Positions 26,671 to 35,867 of a DNA stretch of 64,000 bases are shown here, piece after piece. Location: NCBI GenBank assembly GCA_963748095.1, contig CAVVIO010000033.1, forward strand, positions 1 through 64,000, written 5' to 3'. Each line of letters starts with the position of its first letter. Position 1 is the first letter of the stretch. A model generated the notes under the pieces. That model did no database searches. It was given only the letters and a program-made list of their open reading frames with translations, and was not told the DNA's origin. Source of the DNA: CAVVIO01 sp963748095 (lineage in GTDB: Bacteria > Bacteroidota > Bacteroidia > Bacteroidales > UBA10428). The position numbers and the translations under genes are program-made.

Positions 26671-27180
26671 TTAGTCGGCATCCAGTAATTGTTGATATAT
26701 ATGGTAGTTTTCTTCATCGAAAGCAACAAAAACCACTTTTTCAGGTAATGTATGCTTTTCAAGGTAACTTTTGGTTTCACGAACAGCAATCTCTGCCGCT
26801 TTTTCTTTTGGAAAGTGATATACACCGGTACTGATATTCGGAAAAGCAATGGACCTGATCTTGTTTTCCCTGGCCAGTTCAAGACTGTTTCTATAACATG
26901 CTGTCAGCAATTCCTCCTCGTTATTCTTACCTCCGTACCAGACTGGCCCTACCGTATGAATTACAAAAGCAGCCGGCAGTTGATAACCTTTGGTGATCCT
27001 CGCTTCTCCGGTGGGACACCCTCCTATGATCCGGCATTCTGCTAATAAACCGGGGCCTGCAGCCCTGTGAATGGCTCCATCTACTCCTCCGCCTCCCAGA
27101 AGAGATGAATTGGCTGCATTAACAATTGCATCGACGTGCTGTACAGTAATATCTCCTTTTAATAGTGTTATTCGTGACAT
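26671..27180 (-). CDS. Macrodomain protein, O-acetyl-ADP-ribose deacetylase type
   Basis: Binds ADP-ribose and probably removes it, or its O-acetyl group, from substrates in the cytosol. The 169 aa contain the MacroD-type motifs: GDITVQHVDAIVNAANSSLLGGGGVDGAIHRAAG (about 9-42, with the adenine-site Asp10 and the Asn24 and GGGGVDGAI catalytic loop) and ISTGVYHFPKEKAAEIAV (phosphate-binding loop). GCPTGEARITKGYQLPAAFVIHTVGP is the usual central block. It lies 11 bases after pheT and is probably co-transcribed with it. The E. coli relative is YmdB. Confidence 0.93.
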   Translation of the reverse strand: MSRITLLKGDITVQHVDAIVNAANSSLLGGGGVDGAIHRAAGPGLLAECRIIGGCPTGEARITKGYQLPAAFVIHTVGPVWYGGKNNEEELLTACYRNSLELARENKIRSIAFPNISTGVYHFPKEKAAEIAVRETKSYLEKHTLPEKVVFVAFDEENYHIYQQLLDAD

Positions 27181-27191
27181 TCGTACTTTTT

Positions 27192-29645
27192 TTATCTGAT
27201 TACAGCTTTCAACTGATCGGTAAAGGCCCTGGCCAGTTTATCCATGGTTTTATCAATTTCTTTATCGGTCAGCGTTTTGTTTTCATCTTGCAGAATAAAA
27301 CTTACAGCATACGATTTTTTGTCGTCTGCAATTTTTTCACCGAAGTACACATCAAACAGGTTGATACGCTTCAGTAATTTTCTTTCTGTCTCATATGCCA
27401 GCTTTTCAATCTGATCGTATGTAATCTGACGGTCAATTAAAAGTGAAAAATCTCTTTTTACCTCGGGAAACTTTGGTAACGGCTGATAGCTGATCCTGTG
27501 ATCTTTTGTATGCTGGATGATCTTCTCCCAGTTTAAATCAGCATAAAAAACGTCAGCGTCAATATCAAATTGATTACATAATTGTTTTTTCACAATTCCG
27601 ATTTCAGCCAGAAGGTATTTACCCGAGCTATATGTTATACCATCTTCAAAAATATCCGGTTTTTCAGTAGTCTTTTTTTCCAACTGATTTATTTCAGTTC
27701 CTAATCTTTTCAGAATATTTTCGGTGTATGCTTTCAGCAAGAAAAATGAACTTTCCTTTTCAGGGCTAACCCAGTTAGGTTCATAAACAAGTCCGGAGAG
27801 GAATAAAGCCAGATGCATTTCCTCATTGTATTTATCAAGCGGATTGGAAGTTTTATTGTTCTCCTGGTAGAAATAACAATTACCCAGCTCGTACAGTTTC
27901 AGATTGGCATTTCTTCTGTTTGTATTGTAGGCAATAGCTTCCAGTCCACCGAACAACAACGTCTGCCGCATTCCATCCAAATCCACACTGATCGGATTCA
28001 ATATTTTTACTGCATTTCCCGGTCTGAAAGATTGCAGTTCTTTGTAATAACCGGTATTTGTCAAAGAGTTCGACATTATTTCGTTGAAACTATTATTACT
28101 CAGATAATCCGACACTGTGTTAACCAGTTTTTCCCTGTCGGGTTTGGTGACATAAGAGATATTAGCGTTTAATTTTTCAGAAATTTCCACGTTATTATAA
28201 CCGTAAATACGCAGGATTTCTTCAATAACATCGGCTTCACGATTAACATCCACTCTGTATGCCGGAACACTAAGGATGAGTCCTTCGCTATTTTCCTCCA
28301 AAATTTTCATTTCAAGCGCCAGCAGAATTTTTTTAATTCTGTCTGCACTGATATCTTTCCCTATTAGACGGGTTACATTTTCAAAACTAATTTTTACAGT
28401 TGCTGAATTGACAGGTACCGGATATACATCCACAATTTCTGATGCGATTTCCCCGCCGGCAATTTCTTTCATAAGTAAAGCAGCCCGCTTAAGCGCTACC
28501 AGTATCATTTCGGGATCGACTCCCCTTTCGAACCTGAAAGAAGCATCGGTACTGAGGCCGTGAAGTTTAGCTGTTTTGCGAACAGAAACAGGACTAAAAT
28601 AGGCACTCTCTATAAAGACATTTTTTGTTTCAGAAGTGACTCCTGAATGCAACCCGCCAAATACACCAGCAATTGCCACCGGCCCTTCACCATCACATAT
28701 CATAAGATCTTCAGCAGATAATTCCCGCTCGATTTCATCGAGAGTGACAAATTTCGTCCCTTGTGGTAAATTCTTCACCACAATCTTCGACCCTTTCAAG
28801 TGGTCGGCATCAAAAGCATGTAATGGCTGTCCCAGTTCGTGCAAAACAAAGTTGGTAATATCCACCACATTGTTAATAGGATTAAGCCCGATCGAACGTA
28901 ACCGGTTCTGAAGCCACTGGGGTGAGGGTTTTATAGTTACACCTTTCACTGTAACTCCCGCATACCGGTTACAAGCATCCGGATTCTCTATCATTACTTC
29001 TACCGGATAACTATTATTTTCAATATGAAAATTGCCAATATCCGGTAAATTAACCTGTATATCACGGGTTTGTTTCAGAAAAGCTGCCAGATCACGAGCT
29101 GTACCAAAATGCGAAGCACTGTCAATACGGTTGGGAGTAAGTCCTATCTCAAAAACCATATCAGTGCTTATCTTGAAATAATCACTTGCCGGAGTTCCAG
29201 TTTTTGCATTCTCATCGAGCACAATTATTCCGTCGTGACCAGTGCCCATACCTATTTCATCTTCTGCACAGATCATTCCTTCGGATAACTCCCCTCGTAT
29301 CTTTGCTTTTTTTATAGTGAAACTTTCATCATTATGATATAATTCCGTACCAACAGTTGCTACAACTACTTTCTGACCTGCAGCCACATTGGGTGCGCCA
29401 CATACAATGTGCAGCGGTTCCCCCGTTCCTGCATCCACTGTGGTTACACTCAATTTATCAGCGTTGGGATGTTTTTCACAGGTTAAAACCTTACCGATCA
29501 CAAGTCCCTTCATTCCGCCTTTCACCTGTTCATATTTTTCAATCCCTTCTACTTCCAATCCGATATCTGTTAAAATACGCGCTGTATCTTCAGGTGTTAA
29601 ATCGATATCTATATAATTTTTCAACCAGTTGTAAGAAATTTTCAT
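27192..29645 (-). CDS. pheT: Phenylalanine--tRNA ligase beta subunit
   Basis: The larger subunit of the alpha2-beta2 enzyme that charges tRNA-Phe; it holds the editing site and tRNA anticodon-binding domain. The 817 aa show, in order, MKISYNWLKNYIDIDL, the tRNA-binding EMAP/OB domain (about 42-150, VIGKVLTCEKHPNADKLSVTTVDAG), the B3/B4 editing domain (FVLHELGQPLHAFDADHL; VFGGLHSGVTSETKNVFIESAYFSP), B5, the catalytic-like core, and a C-terminal ferredoxin-fold anticodon-binding domain (YQPLPKFPEVKRDFSLLID). Length is normal. pheS is not adjacent in this window. Confidence 0.97.
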   Translation of the reverse strand: MKISYNWLKNYIDIDLTPEDTARILTDIGLEVEGIEKYEQVKGGMKGLVIGKVLTCEKHPNADKLSVTTVDAGTGEPLHIVCGAPNVAAGQKVVVATVGTELYHNDESFTIKKAKIRGELSEGMICAEDEIGMGTGHDGIIVLDENAKTGTPASDYFKISTDMVFEIGLTPNRIDSASHFGTARDLAAFLKQTRDIQVNLPDIGNFHIENNSYPVEVMIENPDACNRYAGVTVKGVTIKPSPQWLQNRLRSIGLNPINNVVDITNFVLHELGQPLHAFDADHLKGSKIVVKNLPQGTKFVTLDEIERELSAEDLMICDGEGPVAIAGVFGGLHSGVTSETKNVFIESAYFSPVSVRKTAKLHGLSTDASFRFERGVDPEMILVALKRAALLMKEIAGGEIASEIVDVYPVPVNSATVKISFENVTRLIGKDISADRIKKILLALEMKILEENSEGLILSVPAYRVDVNREADVIEEILRIYGYNNVEISEKLNANISYVTKPDREKLVNTVSDYLSNNSFNEIMSNSLTNTGYYKELQSFRPGNAVKILNPISVDLDGMRQTLLFGGLEAIAYNTNRRNANLKLYELGNCYFYQENNKTSNPLDKYNEEMHLALFLSGLVYEPNWVSPEKESSFFLLKAYTENILKRLGTEINQLEKKTTEKPDIFEDGITYSSGKYLLAEIGIVKKQLCNQFDIDADVFYADLNWEKIIQHTKDHRISYQPLPKFPEVKRDFSLLIDRQITYDQIEKLAYETERKLLKRINLFDVYFGEKIADDKKSYAVSFILQDENKTLTDKEIDKTMDKLARAFTDQLKAVIR

Positions 29646-30164
29646 CCGAAATTATTTTTGTAATTAATTTTTTTGCGAATCATAAGAAACCGCTAAATAC
29701 GCAATATCAATGAAAAAGCAAAAATAAATAAAAAATCCTACACACTGTGCGTTGATAAGTTATTAATGAAAACGATATTACAGGATAGAATTCTAAAAAT
29801 AATCTTCTAAACAACAAAATCTAACTAAACTTCTCCGTTTCAGCCGCTAGTCATTAATGGCTTCTATACATTCATATTAGTTTTTACAAATCCGGATGTT
29901 ACTATTTATCATCCGGGCTCAGGAAATTACATTGCAGTAAGGGACAGAGTTACAGAATGAAAAGAAAATCTGGGCAAATTACATCTATATCCGATTCTTA
30001 AATAAATGGTGAGCACAATCACCTTATTGTGGCATTTCTACCATATTCCTTTTGTAAGGCAAATCATTTATCTCTGTTAAGGATGTTCATCATTGATTCT
30101 CCAACCGGATAAATAGTTAACCGTAAAATCAGTCAAACAACAGAACATCCAAAAACAACCAGTC
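29646..30164. other. Intergenic region between pheT and the next plus-strand gene
   Basis: 519 bases between divergent genes. A minus-strand -7-like box (TATTTTTG, complement at about 29719-29726) lies 75 bases from the pheT start but lacks a matching -33 element. A CCGGATG/CATCCGG inverted repeat sits at 29892-29916. No ORF of interest was found. Confidence 0.45.
29892..29916. repeat. Short inverted repeat
   Basis: CCGGATG (29892-29898) and CATCCGG (29910-29916) form a 7-bp stem with an 11-base loop. No T-run follows on either strand, so a terminator is unlikely; role unknown. Confidence 0.4.
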
Positions 30165-30791
30165 ATGCTTAAAAAGTTTAACATATTATTCGGTCTGCTT
30201 TTCATCTTCTGGATGCAGATAAAAGCTCAGGAAAGTCTGGATCAGGCAGCTTATTATGGAATAAGCTTTAACCAGATTACAACAGGTAGCGGACATGGAT
30301 CAGGATTAACAGGTAGTTTTCTGGTTCAAAAAGGAAGAAAAACGATTGAAGCAGGGTTTATCTACAAAGCCCTTGAAAATCGTCTTGGTGGTGGTGATGT
30401 AAAATATAAAATAGCATTGGGAAGCGATTTCTCACCTGAGGGGAAAAAACTTTTTAAAACCTATTTGCAATACAATATCATCTACCAGACAGCAATTGTT
30501 ACATCACCGACAATTGTAAACGTAAATGACCAAAAAGTTACGTTGCCCGATGACGGACCCGGAATTATTGCCACTATGGAACATTATGTATCATTTGGCG
30601 CGAAAGTTCGTGTTTTCGAAAGAGCTTACCTGGATACAAATGTTGGTTTAGGTGCATATATTGGTTCTTTAGATAAAGAAAAAAGTCCCGGAACACTTGG
30701 TATCCATAAAGCCAATTACGGTTTTACCTATTCCGTTAAGATCGGTTTCTCGTATGTATTCAATCATGCTTCAAGTGAAAGGTCGATGTAA
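30165..30791 (+). CDS. Exported protein, probable outer-membrane beta-barrel, unknown function
   Basis: I do not recognise the family. The 208-aa product has a signal peptide (NILFGLLFIFWMQIKAQ, cleavage about residue 21) and a mature part of amphipathic strands (YGISFNQITTGSGHGSGLTGSFLVQKG; KTIEAGFIYKALENRL; FKTYLQYNIIYQTAI; VSFGAKVRVFERAYLDTNVGLGAYIG; YSVKIGFSYVF), consistent with an eight- or ten-stranded barrel. It ends NHASSERSM instead of an aromatic residue, which is atypical for a barrel. It is alone on the plus strand. Confidence 0.7.
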   Translation: MLKKFNILFGLLFIFWMQIKAQESLDQAAYYGISFNQITTGSGHGSGLTGSFLVQKGRKTIEAGFIYKALENRLGGGDVKYKIALGSDFSPEGKKLFKTYLQYNIIYQTAIVTSPTIVNVNDQKVTLPDDGPGIIATMEHYVSFGAKVRVFERAYLDTNVGLGAYIGSLDKEKSPGTLGIHKANYGFTYSVKIGFSYVFNHASSERSM

Positions 30792-30986
30792 AGGCATCAT
30801 CGCACTTGCATAATACTGTTACCATTATTTAGAATTTATTTAATCCAAATTCCATTCCCCTTTATGAACAGGCGGAATTCATCCATTCTTATTTTTCATT
30901 CCCGGGATATTGAGAACGTTTATTCACTCCTGAATATTTATACCATTCTTTCATTTTATTTTTGCAGTTAATTATAAATTTAACTC

Positions 30987-31436
30987 ATGACCATGACAGA
31001 AGTTTGCCCGGTTTCAGAAAAACAGATAAATGAAAGAATTGCGCGTTCGAATGCAATTCTCACCTTTATATTTACCATCCTATTCATTATTACCAGTGCT
31101 AAATGGCTCATTTATATATTGGCAGTCGATTTTATAATTCGTGCTTTTTTTAATGGCAGCTATAGTCCATTCGGGGTAGTCAGTCGTATTGTAATTTCAC
31201 GTATTGTCCCGGAACCAAAACTGATTAATGCGGGGCCGAAAATTTTTGCCGCACGCGTAGGTTTTTTTCTTACAATAACATCAGTTGCTTTATATCTCAC
31301 AGGTTTTGTTGTTGGTGCCTATTTAACAGCAGGTATTTTGTTTTTCTTCTCTTTTCTTGAAGGAGTCTTCGGATTTTGTGTAGCCTGTAAAATATATCCG
31401 TTTTTGTATCGTGAAAGAAGGCTGATTACAGAATAA
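30987..31436 (+). CDS. DUF4395-family membrane protein
   Basis: A small integral membrane protein of unknown function. The 149 aa carry the DUF4395 features: N-terminal VCPVSEKQINERIAR, hydrophobic segments at about 24-60 (ILTFIFTILFIITSAKWLIYILAVDFII), the FFNGSYSPFGVVSRIV motif, two further membrane helices (FFLTITSVALYLTGFVVGAYLTAGILFFFSFLEGVFGF) and C-terminal CVACKIYPFL with paired Cys. Met1 or Met3 could be the start. It converges on nadD with only seven bases between stops. Confidence 0.88.
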   Translation: MTMTEVCPVSEKQINERIARSNAILTFIFTILFIITSAKWLIYILAVDFIIRAFFNGSYSPFGVVSRIVISRIVPEPKLINAGPKIFAARVGFFLTITSVALYLTGFVVGAYLTAGILFFFSFLEGVFGFCVACKIYPFLYRERRLITE

Positions 31437-31443
31437 TTACCTG

Positions 31444-32016
31444 TTATTTATAAAAATGCATCTCGGTAATATATTCGTACACATCTTTAGGTAAAAAGTA
31501 TTTCACATCTTTCCCTTCTTTAATTGCCTGACGAATGAAACTCGAAGAAATCTCGATGAGCGGAGCATTGATCAGTTTTATGTTTTCGTGATTTTCTGTA
31601 TCGATATATTCACTTCCCGGCCGGGGATAAATATACCGGGGATAATCACTGACAATTTGCTGGTAATCTTTCCATTTATTAAATGTCGTTAATCCATCAG
31701 ATCCCATGATGATTATAAATTGAAAATCGGGATATTTATCATGAAGAAAAGTTAAAGTATCGATGGTAAAGGAAGGTCTTGGCATCCTGAACTCAATATC
31801 ACTTACCCGGTATTTATTTTCATTACCGACAGCCCTGTAAAGTAACTCGAAACGTTGATAATCCGGCAGGAGCGTATCTTTTTTCTTTAACGGATTTTGC
31901 GGACTAATGATAAACCACAACTGATCGATATCTGTAAACTCTGTAAAATAGTTGGCAATAGCAAGATGGCCGATGTGTACAGGGTTGAAAGATCCGAAAT
32001 AAAGTCCGACTTTCAT
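31444..32016 (-). CDS. nadD: Nicotinate-nucleotide adenylyltransferase
   Basis: Makes nicotinate adenine dinucleotide from nicotinate mononucleotide and ATP in NAD synthesis. The nucleotidyltransferase motif GSFNPVHIGHLAIA (8-21) holds the GxFxPxHxGH signature, and the C-terminal ISSSFIRQAIKEGKDVKYFLPKDVYEYI has the ISSTxIR-type motif. At 190 aa it has normal length. It is 10 bases after gmk in a yicC-gmk-nadD operon, an arrangement widespread in Bacteroidota. Confidence 0.96.
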   Translation of the reverse strand: MKVGLYFGSFNPVHIGHLAIANYFTEFTDIDQLWFIISPQNPLKKKDTLLPDYQRFELLYRAVGNENKYRVSDIEFRMPRPSFTIDTLTFLHDKYPDFQFIIIMGSDGLTTFNKWKDYQQIVSDYPRYIYPRPGSEYIDTENHENIKLINAPLIEISSSFIRQAIKEGKDVKYFLPKDVYEYITEMHFYK

Positions 32017-32026
32017 AAATGGCAGC

Positions 32027-32596
32027 TTAAGATTTTAAAAATTCCCTGACCAGTTGTTCTGTTTCCTTTTTAGCTGTTTCAAGGTTCTCATTCAATACAA
32101 TCTTATCGAATTTGCGGGCATATGTCATTTCATATTTTGCTTTTTTTACCCGTCTTCTGATACCGTCTTCCGAATCGAGGTTCCTGATTCTTAACCGCTT
32201 TTCCAGTTCATCCACCGAGGGAGGCTGAATATAAACAGAAAGGACTTTTTCTTTGTAAAACCTTTTAATACTCATTGCCCCTGCGACATCAAGATCAAAA
32301 ATAATATTCTTTCCTTCGTCCCATATTCTGTCTACTTCGCTTTTAAAAGTTCCGTAATAATTATTGTGATATACTTCTTCCCATTCCACAAAATAATCTT
32401 CATCGATCTTGGACCTGAATTCATCGATGCTCATGAAATAATAATCTTTCCCTTCCACTTCGCCCGCACGTGCCAATCTGCTACAGGCCGATATCGAGAA
32501 TTGCAGTTCCAGTTCGGGAATCTCTAACAGATGTTTTACGATAGTTGTTTTTCCGGCTCCCGAAGGTGCAGATATTACGATCATCTTTCCTGACAT
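32027..32596 (-). CDS. gmk: Guanylate kinase
   Basis: Phosphorylates GMP to GDP with ATP. The P-loop is SAPSGAGKTT (9-18); the GMP-binding part reads SACSRLARAGEVEGKDYYFMS and YYGTFKSEV, and the lid includes RIRNLDSEDGIRRRVKKA. Most guanylate kinases have TTR at the start of the GMP-binding region; here it is SACSRLAR, with Arg retained. It is 189 aa, and sits 17 bases after yicC and 10 before nadD. Confidence 0.96.
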   Translation of the reverse strand: MSGKMIVISAPSGAGKTTIVKHLLEIPELELQFSISACSRLARAGEVEGKDYYFMSIDEFRSKIDEDYFVEWEEVYHNNYYGTFKSEVDRIWDEGKNIIFDLDVAGAMSIKRFYKEKVLSVYIQPPSVDELEKRLRIRNLDSEDGIRRRVKKAKYEMTYARKFDKIVLNENLETAKKETEQLVREFLKS

Positions 32597-32613
32597 TTAT
32601 TCAAAAAGTTTTA

Positions 32614-33489
32614 TTAAAGAATATTCATTAATTGTTCTTTTACTTTTTCCAGTTCGTCCTTCATCATAACTACCAGTTTCTGTATCTCGGAGTTATTTGC
32701 TTTCGACCCTATCGTATTTATTTCACGACCAATTTCCTGTGTAACAAATCCCAGCTTCTTGCCAACAGAGTCTTCTTCTTTCAGCACATCCATAAAGTAT
32801 TCGCAATGGTTTTTCAATCTTACTTTTTCTTCGGTTATATCCAGTTTTTCGAGATAATATATCAATTCCTGTTCAAAACGGTTATTGTCGACATTTTCCT
32901 GGTTGAAAAATTCATTCAGATTCTCTTTTAACCGGTTCTTAATATTGTCCAGCCGCTGGCCCTCGAATGTGCCTATTTTATCAAGATACTGCAGGATAAG
33001 AAGTATTCTTTCCTTAATATCGTTAACCATTGCATTACCTTCCTGTACACGGAACTTATCTACCTCACTCAAAGCTTCACGCAACACTTTCATTATTTTC
33101 TGCCATTCATCATCATCCATTTCATCTTTATCGCTGTTGAGCGATTCAGGAAGCCGGACAATTGTCTGCATGATAGCTTCAGAAAGGGTAAGTCCCAGAT
33201 CGGATGAAATTTCGTTCAATTGCTTGTAATAATTTTTAATAGCAGCAGCATTCAGGTTGGTTGATAATTCCCCTTCTTTTGATTCCAGATTAATGGAAAC
33301 TTCGATTTTCCCGCGTTTCAAAGATGATATTACCTCATTTCTTATTTCCAGGTCCTTTCCCTTTATCAGGTTGGGTAACCTGGTATAGATATCTGTTTGC
33401 CGGCTATTAAGTGACTTTATTTCAATAGTAACGGTTTTCTTTTCAAGATCACAGGAACTTTTACCGAATCCGGTCATCGATCTGATCAT
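32614..33489 (-). CDS. yicC: YicC-family endoribonuclease
   Basis: YicC proteins are metal-dependent endoribonucleases acting on small RNAs and mRNA. The N-terminal signature MIRSMTGFGKSS is exact, followed by IEIKSLNSRQTDIYTRLPNLI. The C-terminal DUF1732 part carries KLDITEEKVRLKNHCEYF and GKKLGFVTQEIGREINTIGSKANNSEIQKLVVMMKDELEKVKEQLMNIL with the conserved EINT(I/T)GSK motif. Length is 291 aa, normal. It is the first gene of the yicC-gmk-nadD operon. Confidence 0.95.
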   Translation of the reverse strand: MIRSMTGFGKSSCDLEKKTVTIEIKSLNSRQTDIYTRLPNLIKGKDLEIRNEVISSLKRGKIEVSINLESKEGELSTNLNAAAIKNYYKQLNEISSDLGLTLSEAIMQTIVRLPESLNSDKDEMDDDEWQKIMKVLREALSEVDKFRVQEGNAMVNDIKERILLILQYLDKIGTFEGQRLDNIKNRLKENLNEFFNQENVDNNRFEQELIYYLEKLDITEEKVRLKNHCEYFMDVLKEEDSVGKKLGFVTQEIGREINTIGSKANNSEIQKLVVMMKDELEKVKEQLMNIL

Positions 33490-33649
33490 ATGCTTTTTAA
33501 ATTAAAATATAAAGATAAGATATATCGGGCAATTTGATTGCTTTCTGTTTTAGATTATCAGGTAAAGTTAAAATTCAATCTTCCAAAATCCTTAAATCCG
33601 GCAGATTTTTAATGATCTATTTTACCTTTTCCCGGGATATTCAATGTGA

Positions 33650-35047
33650 TTAATTATCTGAGGCGGATGATGATAATTTTTCTAATTCTACTGTAAAATG
33701 CCGCATTATCGGCGCTTCTTTTACTATCCGGTAACCATTTTTAATTTCCATCCTGCGATCGAATATATTTTTTAAAGCAACGGCAACATAATTCATGTGG
33801 TTATCGGTATATACTCTCCGTGGCACAGCCAGTCGAAGCATTTCAAGTTTCGGATACCTGTTTTCACGGGTAACCGGATCCCGGTCAGCCAGCAAAGTGC
33901 CTACCTCAACTCCCCTTATACCGGCTTCCACATATAATTCTACAGCCAGTGTTTGTCCGATAAATTCTTCTTTAGGTACCAGCGGAAGGAAATTTTTTGC
34001 ATCCACGAAAATTGCATGCCCTCCAAAAGGTTCCTGTATGGGTATCCCGAACTCTTTAAGATGTTGCCCCAATGAGGCTACCTGGCGTATCCGCGATTCG
34101 AGATAATCGAATTGAGTACCTTCAAAAAGCCCCTGGGCAAGAGCGCTCATATCTCGTCCCGACATGCCCCCATAAGTATTGAACCCTTCAAACAAAATAT
34201 TATACATACTGGTTTGTTCAAAGAGTTCTTTTTCACGAAATGCAACAAATCCGCCGATATTTACAATCGCATCCTTTTTACTGCTCATGGTCATACCATC
34301 GGCATAGGAAAACATTTCCCTTACAATTTCTGCTATTGATTTATCGGCATATTCTTTCTCCCGCATTTTAATAAAGCAGGCATTCTCCGCAAAGCGGGCT
34401 GAGTCGAAAAATAACCGTATTCCATACTTTTGAGCCAATTGATGTACTTCTTTTATATTTTGCATAGAAACCGGCTGTCCCCCGGAAGAATTACAGGTAA
34501 TGGTTAAAATTATCAACGGGATCCTTTCCTTCGGATTATTTTGCAATACATATTCCAGCTTATCCGTATCTACATTTCCTTTAAACGGAAAGGGACTTTT
34601 AATATCAAAAGCTTCATCGATAGTGCAATCTACAGCTTGTGCCTTCCGAAACTCAATATGTCCTTTCGTGGTATCGAAATGTGCGTTGCCCGGTACAATA
34701 TCTCCCGGTTTTACCAGCACAGAAAACAATACATTCTCCGCGGCCCTTCCCTGATGAGTGGGAAGAAAATATTCAAATCCGGTAATTTCTGCTATTGCTT
34801 CTTTCATTTTATAATACGAGGAAGACCCGGCGTAGCTTTCGTCGCCTTTCATCATTTCGCTCCATTGTATATCACTCATAGCGCCGGTTCCCGAATCGGT
34901 CAGCAAATCAATAAAAACCTGGCTGCTTTTTAAATTAAAAAGATTGTAACCGGCTTCTTTTATCCAGGATTTTCTTTCGGTAATCGTACTGCGGCGCATG
35001 CCTTCGATCATTTTCATTTTATAAGGTTCGCAATAAGGCAGTTCCAT
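33650..35047 (-). CDS. tnaA: Tryptophanase
   Basis: PLP enzyme splitting L-tryptophan into indole, pyruvate and ammonia. The 465 aa align throughout with the tryptophanase/tyrosine phenol-lyase family: IDLLTDSGTGAMS, GDESYAGS, THQGRAAEN, CNSSGGQPVS, FFDSARFAENA and the SSKKDA block whose second Lys (258) should bind PLP. Assignment to tryptophanase over tyrosine phenol-lyase rests on HFDTTKGH (DTTQGH in E. coli TnaA) and on RGVEVGTLLADRD, where phenol-lyases have an Arg (MERG) that holds the phenol. No tnaC-like leader or mtr-type permease gene is adjacent. Confidence 0.93.
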   Translation of the reverse strand: MELPYCEPYKMKMIEGMRRSTITERKSWIKEAGYNLFNLKSSQVFIDLLTDSGTGAMSDIQWSEMMKGDESYAGSSSYYKMKEAIAEITGFEYFLPTHQGRAAENVLFSVLVKPGDIVPGNAHFDTTKGHIEFRKAQAVDCTIDEAFDIKSPFPFKGNVDTDKLEYVLQNNPKERIPLIILTITCNSSGGQPVSMQNIKEVHQLAQKYGIRLFFDSARFAENACFIKMREKEYADKSIAEIVREMFSYADGMTMSSKKDAIVNIGGFVAFREKELFEQTSMYNILFEGFNTYGGMSGRDMSALAQGLFEGTQFDYLESRIRQVASLGQHLKEFGIPIQEPFGGHAIFVDAKNFLPLVPKEEFIGQTLAVELYVEAGIRGVEVGTLLADRDPVTRENRYPKLEMLRLAVPRRVYTDNHMNYVAVALKNIFDRRMEIKNGYRIVKEAPIMRHFTVELEKLSSSASDN

Positions 35048-35376
35048 AATTAAAAATTTTATTAGAAAAATAAATACTCAAAAATAATAAGTGGAAATAT
35101 CCGGGATCAGGAAAGAAAAGAATCCCTGTCTTTGATCTTGCAGTACCTGAATTTTAAATTGATATGACGTATTTGAAACATGACTCAAAATTAACCTTTA
35201 TTTCATGAAGTTTTTATAACAATCGTCAGGTTAAACAGAGTTTTTTTGTGAATACCTGATTCATTAAACATCGTATTTTTTCTCAATTATATCTCAGGAA
35301 TAATCCGTTTCGCCTGTAGATTTTTTAACTTTGAAAAAGGGTTGACTTATTTAAACTGTTTAATTCATGAGATTCT

Positions 35377-35743
35377 TCATTTCACCTGCCTGTTGCAGAC
35401 AGGTTACCAATGACAAAAATTTGTAAATATCAGTATAAAAGACATATATGTTTAATTAACTTTAATTTGATATGAATAATATTTTCTATGTCCTCAAGCC
35501 GGACGGGCTTTTACTTTTCTCCTTGATGAGAAAAGTAAACAAAAGAATCAAGAAAAAAATAAGCTTGAAGGCTTTTCATAGCAAACTCATCTCACGTGGC
35601 ACGCATTTTTTTCGGCTCTCGCTCTTATGATATCACTTTAATAATAAATTAAATTTTCATCAATTTAATCTTTGATACCTCATAGTTCCCCTTGTCATTC
35701 AGTTTTGTGGGCATTTTAAATGGCTTGGGACTCAGAATGACAA
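35377..35743 (+). repeat. Dispersed intergenic repeat, copy A
   Basis: It shares colinear blocks with copy C (43143-43580): ATTTCAC, GGTTACCAA, AGTATAAAAGACATAT, AATTTGATATGA, ATTTTCTATGTCCTCA, GCCGGACGGGC, CTCACGTGGCACG, CTCGCTCTTATG, and GGACTCAGAATGACAA. Near its start it holds the palindrome CCTGCCTGTTGCAGACAGG (35385-35403). It lacks the CCCCGATAGCTATGCGGGG element found in copies B and C. No ORF spans it. Confidence 0.8.
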
Positions 35744-35757
35744 ACTTACTACTACTT

Positions 35758-35784
35758 GTCATTCTTGAGGGAACCGAAGAATCT
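35758..35784 (+). repeat. Short GTCATTCTTGAG...GAAGAATCT motif
   Basis: A 27-base motif of the form GTCAT-TTGAG-GAA-CGAA-ATCT. A related motif lies at 43079-43124 next to repeat copy C, but on the other side of the repeat and split by a palindromic insert. Motifs like this are frequent between Bacteroidota genes; function unknown. Confidence 0.5.
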
Positions 35785-35867
35785 GTTGATTAATATGTGT
35801 TTACTCAAATTCATGAATTAAACAGGTTAAAGCTGTTATTCACACTTAAATTCTGATATAAAGAACT

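Larger units (their letters stand above)
35048..35867. other. Long intergenic region with dispersed-repeat copy A
   Basis: 820 bases between divergent tnaA and pyk. It contains repeat copy A (35377-35743), a GTCATTC-type motif (35758-35784) and no ORF worth calling. A minus-strand -7-like box (TATTTTTG, complement of 35079-35086) lies 32 bases from tnaA without a matching -33 element. Confidence 0.6.

Noticed and set aside
29719..29726. pheT promoter from a TAnnTTTG match
   Set aside because: No TTTG or TTG lies 19-21 bases upstream; a single 8-base match is expected by chance in AT-rich spacers.
33650..35047. Tyrosine phenol-lyase as identity of the PLP lyase
   Set aside because: The phenol-binding Arg region (MERG) is replaced by VEVG as in tryptophanases, and DTTKGH matches the tryptophanase form.
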